64,000 bases of DNA from Melampsora larici-populina 98AG31 (lineage: Eukaryota > Basidiomycota > Pucciniomycetes > Pucciniales > Melampsoraceae). Below the pieces are notes generated by a model. The model was not told the DNA's origin. It saw only the letters and a program-made list of their open reading frames with translations, and ran no database searches. A program made the translations under genes and the position numbers. Of this stretch, positions 57,891-64,000 are shown one piece after another. The stretch spans positions 404,777 to 468,776 of the forward strand of contig NW_006768794.1 of the NCBI RefSeq assembly GCF_000204055.1. Direction: 5' to 3'. Numbering within the stretch: the stretch's first letter is position 1; every line of letters begins with the position of its first letter.

Positions 57891-58756
57891 TATGAATGTC
57901 TTGGAATACGGATCTAGCAATGTGTGTGTGATAGAAGTTAGATAACAAGCTCCACGATCCTGTTCTTAAGGACGTGACTGACCTAGCAATGTGTGTGTGA
58001 TAGAAGTTAGATAACAAGCTCCACGATCCTGTTCTTAAGGACGTGACTGACCTATAATGGTTCAGGTTTAGTATAAGTGGCAAAGTAATGATGAGGTAAG
58101 TATTTGATCTATGGACGAAAAGGTTTCTCTTCCCAAAGATTTATATATATTTACCTAGCAATGTGTGTGTGATAGAAGTTAGATAACAAGCTCCACGATC
58201 CTGTTCTTAAGGACGTGACTGACCTACAACATAAGAAACATATAATGAAGAAGAATATGAAGCGTAAGTAAAATTGAGAATAAAACAATATGAGTTAGTT
58301 TAGTACCTATAATGGTTCAGGTTTAGTATAAGTGGCAAAGTAATGATGAGGTAAGTATTTGATCTATGGACGAAAAGCTAATAATGATAACATGTTAGAT
58401 CAATCATGGTAAGTAGCTTTTATTGATAACAAAGATGAAATGGCCACGTACGTTTCTCTTCCCAAAGATGGGGGAAAGAGAAACACTACATGCTACTCGA
58501 CACAGTCCTTAAGTAAAAAGAAAGAAAATGAAATAAAACAAAACAACAAAATAAAGCCGTCCGTGAATTGACCCACGTGAACTCTAATCATCTCTCGACT
58601 TCTACTACTCTAATCTAGCTTAGCTTGGGACTCTTTCTTGATTGTGTACGTTCGTGATCTCATGGTTAAAATTGATATAAACCATTACCTAATAACTGAC
58701 ATTTGACTTGGCTTATCTCCTATTATGTTATACTACATCGATTGGATATTTCAACA
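57891..58756 (-). repeat. Copia 5' LTR
   Basis: Compared with the other LTR: three of the seven differences are CG/CA and the rest are scattered in the half nearest 58756. It keeps the same 69-bp internal duplications. Confidence 0.9.
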
Positions 58757-58761
58757 TAAAA

Positions 58762-59310
58762 TTTTAATAGCTGGTCTCTGAAAGGGTAAATAGTATACAA
58801 AGCAATTACTAAAAACCCACCAGTCAGACACCAATCTGGCCTCCCTGCCAACAGGACTAGGTAGAACCACAAGCCAGCCTCAAGTCCCAGTTCCCTTAGG
58901 AACTAGCAGTAACCACTAGTCAGACTTCCAAGATCCAAGAGTATAAATAGGGAGGCACTTCCGGACTGGAGAAGTTTCCTCACCTTCTTGACCACAATCA
59001 ATTCTTTACAATTCACCAGATTCAGTTATAATGAAATAAGCCCAGTCTGCAAGTCAAAACTCTTAACTTTTTCTTATTTTTAATAAACCTTCTTGAGATC
59101 CTCTTGGATAGCTTCATAAAGTACCCTTAATACTCCTACTTGTAGGATAGTAATATCTTGGTCACGTACCATTGGTTCTGCAACATAAAGTTGACAGAAT
59201 CCCTGTTGTCTTGTAACACAGTCTATCCGTTGGGCTCCATTCCTTTGGAAACCACCGGGCTCAGAACCTGACCAATTTACCTCTGTGATCCTACAGTGAG
59301 CCAAGGTTTT
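58762..59310 (+). repeat. possible older LTR fragment
   Basis: Contains a TATA box context (AGTATAAATAGGGAGG at about 58940) followed by leader-like sequence, and continues across the Copia target site from about 51060-51712. It could be an older LTR hit by the Copia insertion. No internal coding region follows, and I could not define its ends. Confidence 0.35.
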
Positions 59311-61278
59311 TCTCTTCTTTAAGAAAATAAATTCATATCAAATTTGCAGAGAGATTATGAAGCATATGAAATCTCTTTTATTGGAAGATATATAGATCTT
59401 GTGGACCCAGTAAGACCTGTTGTCAGGACCAGAACATCAGTACACTAGACTAATTCCCTTCTTCATAGATAGCCACCCTGACAGACACAGATCAGTCACA
59501 TTGAGCTTTTGTGTCTCAATGGAAAAATTGGCCAGGCATTGAAAATGTATGTCTCAAAAGCAAGAACCAATACTTTTTACAGTGCTGGCAACAACTGGTT
59601 CACAATTAGTCTATTGGAAAGAGTCATATGGCAGGCAAGCACACTTTGTACTGTGATGGTCAGTTTGAGTAGATTTAAATAATACCTTCAAAATGTGGTT
59701 TTAAAAAAGCATGTACAATTGGGCAGGTGCAAGGGTTAATTGTGCTGGTGGATGATTTCTGTAAATTGGTCCACCAAAGATGCTGGGAAGGAGAATGTAT
59801 AAATATATATACAGAAGGTAGCAGATCAATCCCATCAGTTGATGGTGCGCATGGCTAGACTCATTTGTGTCATAAGTGGAAGTGGAAAGGTCCCAGTATT
59901 CACTCACCTGGATTCCTAAAGCTCTGCCATCATGACAGGGTAAAGGGATTTTTTAGGGGGGTGAATCTGGATTTAAGAATATTGATCATTCCACCTCATG
60001 AATCAATAGTCTTGGGAAAAGTAGCACTGAACACCATTGAAAAGCTCAAAATCTTACAATGAGGGATACTGAAATAAAATATCATTCATTACTAACACTA
60101 TGGACTACTTCCAGGAAGATTAACAGCAAAATTGTTTGTGTCCCACATAATTGACAAAAGAAGCACAGAGTCTTTGGAGGCACAGCCGCAGTTACTCCCA
60201 GTGTATGAGCATGAGCTACATTCATACATATATGGTAATTTGAATTTCACTCAAACAGTTGACAGGAGCAGAGCCCAAGGCAAACTAGCAAGCATGTGGC
60301 AAACACTAACTTAACTAAGTCCCTCTCGGACAAACAAGTAGTTGAGAGAGGGACTTATACCTTATACCACAACTTTGGTGTATGAGCCAGGAAAGCTTGG
60401 GTGGGGATGTTTTCAATCCTCCATATCTCCATAGTCTGCATACAACTATCCTCTGGACCTAAGAAAGATGAATCCAAAATGAACGAGGTGTCTAAAAAAT
60501 TTTGAAGATGATGAAGGCTCAAATACTTCTCAAGTATGAAGATGGGGAAGCAGATGGCTCTTCTAGTCATGTGTAGCTGTCTTTTAATTCATTGAAATCA
60601 TGAGTATGTTAAGTTTCTGACTATCTTATTCTCTTCAGCCAATGTTGATTGATATTAGTCTACTTTACATCTAATTATATAGATTTTGAAGACAACTTTA
60701 GATAGATCAAGATGAAATTCTTATCCTGTGGTAGGCTTTTAGAAGGATCGATTGTTTTTAGAAGGGTCTTAGATTGATCTAGATTGATTTCTTACACTGT
60801 GCAGATGTAGTATTTTTCCACCATGCAAAATGATTAAAATTAATGTCAAAATGATTAAAAATGCTGTGTTAATGCATAAAAATGCACCATTAATGCACCA
60901 TTAATGCGGAAAAATGCAGCATCAATGCAGTAAAATGCAGTGTTAATGCACACACAAAATGAATTCAGAATTCCACCTTTTTCAATTTTGTTTGTCCTTC
61001 AGGTCAATCATTTTTCATTTGGGAAAAATACTACATCTCCCCAGTGTTATTGTTTGGATCGTGAAATGTAACTTAAAGATTTGTTTGGATCAATTTTAGA
61101 ACAATCAAAATTCAATTCAACTATCTCATTGATAAAGGGGAACTTTGCAAAAGTGGTTGATTATCTACATTTGTTTTCAATATCTAGAATGATTATCTAC
61201 ATTTGTTTTTGATATCTAGAATTGTATTCAAAAATTTCCTTTGTTAGAATTGAAGAAATCAATTTTTCCCTTGCTTGT
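59311..61278. other. spacer with small repeats, no gene
   Basis: No supportable gene. Small repeats: hairpin 60317-60356; AATGCA-rich low-complexity tract at about 60830-60955; a 32-bp tandem duplication at 61158-61221 (TGATTATCTACATTTGTTTT). Confidence 0.4.
60317..60356. repeat. hairpin related to the foldback element arm
   Basis: AAGTCCCTCTC and GAGAGGGACTT pair around an 18-base loop, preceded by AACTTAACT. The same layout (AACTTAAC, then AAGTCCCTCGC hairpin, then a TTACC/TATACC context) occurs in the arms at 33110-33684, so this may be one end of a related element. Confidence 0.55.
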
Positions 61279-61725
61279 CTACAAACCTCCACATGCCAAC
61301 CATCCAGCTGTGATGAGATCTTGAGTTAATCTTAAATGTACTTCACTATCCCAAAGATCTTGAGACACACTGATGTAAGTGGTAAGTGATGGTGCGAGAC
61401 GAGGGTCTCTAACATTGGGAACTACTTGTACTTGACTATCGTAGTCCGTAATAATTGGGTCTTTTTCTAAGCTTTCCTTGACAACCATATTGTGTAGTAT
61501 GATGCAGCAATACATGATCTGCCTGAGATCACATATCTTCCAAAGCCAACCGGGTTGCTTTATTATTGCCCAACGAGCCTGAAGAATTCCAAATGTGCGT
61601 TCAATGTCTTTTCTTGCAGATTCTTGCCTTTTGGCAAAGAGAGACGTTGCAGGATCACCCGGATGTCGAATTGATTTGACTAAAACCGGCCATGAGGGGT
61701 AGATACCATCAGCCAACGCTGCCAC
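61279..61725 (-). pseudogene. DDE transposase C-terminal fragment (Harbinger/plant-transposon type)
   Basis: 148 residues: ALADGIYPSWPVLVKSI, then AKRQESARKDIERTFGILQARWAII, then CCIILHNMVV. These are hallmarks of the C-terminal half of PF04827/DDE_4-type transposases, with the final catalytic Glu in the IERTFG segment. The N-terminal two thirds are missing; similarity stops at about 61726, where the terminal array of a hAT element begins. This is a different lineage from the transposase at 20459-21844. Confidence 0.82.
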
Positions 61726-61730
61726 AATTA

Positions 61731-61922
61731 CGATACTGGTATTGTATTGACGATACCCAGTAAAGTAACTGGTCTACGATACCCGGAAATCCAGGAAATA
61801 GTACCGTACCTAGGCCCCAGGTACGATACTCAGTAAAGTATCGCAGGGACGATACTTTGGCGCTCAATACCTGGTAGCGTATTGCCAAAGGGCTACGATA
61901 CCGTTACTGTATCGCAGTATCG
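61731..61922. repeat. CGATAC array, terminal region of the second hAT element
   Basis: Nine CGATAC/GTATCG hexamers in 192 bases (61731, 61751, 61777, 61824, 61838, 61850, 61896, 61909, 61917). It lies between the transposase fragment and the hAT gene, where the element end is expected. Confidence 0.7.
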
Positions 61923-62070
61923 TGGCTCTCAGACAAAAAAAACGTGTAGAACAGGGATTTCCTGTATTTCAGCCATTACAAATTGGATTCTTGTCCTGTA
62001 TCATGAGGAGAAGAAGAAAAAAGATAGAAGATAAAGATATAAAAAGGAAAATCAATCAAAAATGAAGAAA

Positions 62071-63217
62071 TTATTTTTTTCGACCCTTCCTTTTTCTATT
62101 TTCCGAGTCCAATTTCATACAGTCTACCATACACTTTTGGCACTCCTCAAAATCTTCACCAGCTATATTTATTCCATCTTTAGACCACATGCAACTCCCA
62201 ACTGAGCGCTCAACTGTGGGTGGTTTCAAAGCACCCCGATCCCGGCAACAGACATCTGCTGCGGCAGAGAACGTCCTTTCTACTGCACATGAAGCCCCAC
62301 AGATTGCCAGATAATCCTTGGCAAGAGAGGCTAAGACGGGATATTTTGCAGCGTTGACCTTGATATAACAAAGAAAGACATTGAACCATCAGTTCAGTCA
62401 TAGATGAGAAATAGGAAGTAATGGTACTTCACCTTCCACCATTCAAGAGCAAGAAGGGGATCTTTTTCCACCTCTTTGGAGGGCTCATCGACACGTTCCA
62501 AGTAATTGCAAAGTTTGTTTTCGTTTCGTGTGTGAAGCCTCTTTCTATGAGCACGGAAACCATTATCATCGTCATCTTTGCGATCATTGGAATCGTTTTC
62601 GTGAGCGTTGATGTTTCTTCCAGCTTCTTCTTCAAGTTGTGCTTTTCGGTTTTGAAAAGCAGTTTTGATCAATGTCTTAGCGGTTTCAAATTCAGAAGAG
62701 TAATCACCAAAAGCAAATTGAAAATAATCTGCTCGCCAGCAGGGGTGGAGGATAGTAGCTAAAACTAGAACATCCGATTTGAGTGCCTCGTCGAGATAAG
62801 ACTTGACTCGAGCAAGCATTGCGTGATACATAGGGAAAAGCGGGTCGGTGCGTGAAGTACATGCATCAATTTTGTGTTGAAGGGATTTCTTGAGCTTAAC
62901 ATACTCGCGGATGATGAGTGAGCCGGTAGGTGCATTTGCTTCGAACAGCTTGGTGAGTGATTCGAATTCCTGTTTGGGTAACGATGTTAGATGTCAAATA
63001 GCCTTGTTTGAGAAGATGATAAATGAGTGCTCACTCGTAGTACCTTGATCAAATTACTGACCTGCTTCCATTGGTCAGGTGTGATATAGACTTTGTTGAA
63101 AATTCCACGAGGTCGATTTTCGTCAGGATTGCTAGGTGCCAGTGCTGGGTTTGATTGCTTGCGATTTTTTCCTTTGGCAATCTCCTTCTGATCGTCTTTG
63201 AGCATAGTGTCAATTAC
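62071..63217 (-). pseudogene. hAT transposase, C-terminal half
   Basis: Exons 63217-63062, 62969-62433 and 62358-62071 join in frame to 326 residues. VIDTMLKDDQKE aligns with VIDQLCRDDLN of the hAT gene at 600-3928, NAPTGSLIIREYVKLKKSL with its GPTGCMVIPKYVELRNSL, and LALEWWK then LAKDYLAICGASCAVERTFS is the dimerisation domain. Similarity with the first element is moderate, so these are different families. The exons coding the zinc finger and first catalytic residues are not recognisable between 63220 and 64000, so the gene is either truncated or continues beyond the window. Element right end not seen. Confidence 0.78.
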
Positions 63218-63235
63218 CTAGTACGGAATGCGACA

Positions 63236-63443
63236 TGTGCCAAAGTGACAACTTGAAATTTCAATTTTTGAAATTTCAGAATCCCCGGGTCAGAAACTGA
63301 CAAAACTGGATTAAACATCGGATTTAACTCAAATACTGGTCTGAAAACCCCTGTATTTGGGATGAAACCATACTTTTTGCCAGTTTTTACTGGTTTCCAA
63401 ACCACTACCCTGAACTTGACTGCTGAGTTGGCACTTTGGCACA
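63236..63443. repeat. 208-bp stretch bounded by 12-bp inverted repeats
   Basis: TGTGCCAAAGTG at 63236 and CACTTTGGCACA at 63432-63443. Interior has further loose inverted similarity. It may be a MITE that landed in the hAT gene's intron or upstream region. Confidence 0.5.
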
Positions 63444-63837
63444 AATAATACGCAAAAATTTCAAAAAATCGAATTTCAACATTACAAATTTGACAGTAAA
63501 CAAAAAATGTCCACACAGAAAGAAAACAAGTGTAAAACTCAGTTCGGAATTGGCAAGAGCATCATGATGTAGTTGTGAGTACTGATGCATATTGTTTCCT
63601 TGATACTATATCTTCTTCTTATTTTATTTCCGCTGCAGCCTTCATAGTAGCTAAAACGCTTGCAGCTGGGGTATCATTGGTGTACCTCAAATTGGGTATC
63701 AAACCTCTGACACCACCAATTATCAAAGATCCTAAACATCCCCAAGAAAATCTGGAGTTTTCTACCAGTTTGATCTGCACATTCAGAGCGGAATGAAGAT
63801 CCTTCTCTTCCTTCCGGTTCCACACTTCTACGGCTCC
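63444..63837. other. no gene recognised
   Basis: Overlapping open frames on both strands (63575-63796 plus, 63619-63864 minus) lack a recognisable motif. Neither can be preferred. Confidence 0.3.
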
Positions 63838-63841
63838 AGTT

Positions 63842-64000
63842 GATCGACTGAAGCTGCAGACCACCTAACACTAGGTGGTCCAACTTTAATAGACAGACCA
63901 CCTAGCCTTAGGTGGTCTGGAGCTCCAGTCGCTCCCTAGAAGTCCAGGAGATCGACTGGAGCTACAGACCAGCTAACACTAGGTGATCCAATGTTGAGAG
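63842..64000. repeat. 108-bp period repeat containing palindromes
   Basis: GATCGACTGAAGCTGCAGAC at 63842 recurs as GATCGACTGGAGCTACAGAC at 63950. Between them the palindromes GACCACCTA/TAGGTGGTC (63859-63880) and CAGACCACCTA/TAGGTGGTCTG (63894-63919) are exact. The array runs off the window edge. Confidence 0.65.

Larger units (their letters stand above)
51718..58756 (-). mobile_element. complete Copia LTR retrotransposon
   Basis: LTRs of 866 bp at 51718-52583 and 57891-58756 differ at seven positions by eye, under one percent, so insertion is recent. TAAAA flanks both sides (51713-51717 and 58757-58761). The minus-strand LTR begins TGTTGAAATATCC. The primer binding site and polypurine tract are intact. 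The gag-pol frame has no internal stop and is split only by a later MITE. Without the MITE the element is about 6.36 kb. Gag-integrase-RT-RNaseH order assigns it to Ty1/Copia. Confidence 0.92.

Noticed and set aside
59080..59304. 74-residue minus-strand frame near a possible LTR
   Set aside because: It resembles leader sequence next to an LTR more than a protein; no gag or pol domain follows.

Overview
The window reads as a repeat-rich, intron-dense, AT-rich genome of a basidiomycete, most likely a rust fungus (Pucciniales). That assignment is an inference from short GT-AG introns and from the mixture of hAT, PIF/Harbinger, Helitron, Copia and gag-RT-tyrosine-recombinase elements; no species marker is present. 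Only two large host genes are clear. One is a 12-exon cytosolic S9 serine peptidase (DPP5-like, minus strand, 9156-12415). The other is a 7-exon Doa10/Ssm4/MARCH6-type RING-CH membrane ubiquitin ligase (plus strand, 22724-29179). Two further intact multi-exon genes have no firm name: a small membrane protein at 30930-31744 and a 321-residue OB-fold-like protein at 40197-41358.

Most of the rest is mobile DNA. From left to right: a complete hAT element with 8-bp target duplication (215-5171); a hAT relic in the opposite orientation (about 7560-8290); a 2.6-kb non-autonomous element with GAGCATCCAC ends and TAA duplication (14151-16750); a complete two-gene PIF/Harbinger element with TTA duplication, whose transposase has three in-frame TGA codons (17075-22310); a Harbinger-like MITE (29636-29959); a foldback element (33110-33684); a decayed Helitron (34654 to about 39115); a complete gag-RT/RNaseH-tyrosine recombinase retroelement with split direct repeats (41436-47649); a complete Copia retrotransposon with 866-bp LTRs and TAAAA duplication (51718-58756), itself split by a 674-bp GAGCATCCAC MITE (56697-57370); and at the right edge a transposase fragment cut next to a second hAT element (61279-63217).

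Three themes connect the elements. First, the coding regions are broken mainly by TGA codons where CGA is the likely ancestor, and the four substitutions I see between the split direct repeats are all CpG transitions, so decay looks driven by CpG mutation. Second, each DNA transposon carries its own dense subterminal motif array (GTAGCG-like, TTTTACG, CGATAC). Third, the tyrosine-recombinase element carries five copies of an RNA-like hairpin with compensating changes inside its first gag intron. In the Doa10 homologue, a roughly 230-250-residue module appears twice, each copy ending on a phase-0 exon boundary. These last two are the most likely undescribed structures here.

Exon coordinates were derived by hand from GT-AG signals and frame continuity; no homology search was run.
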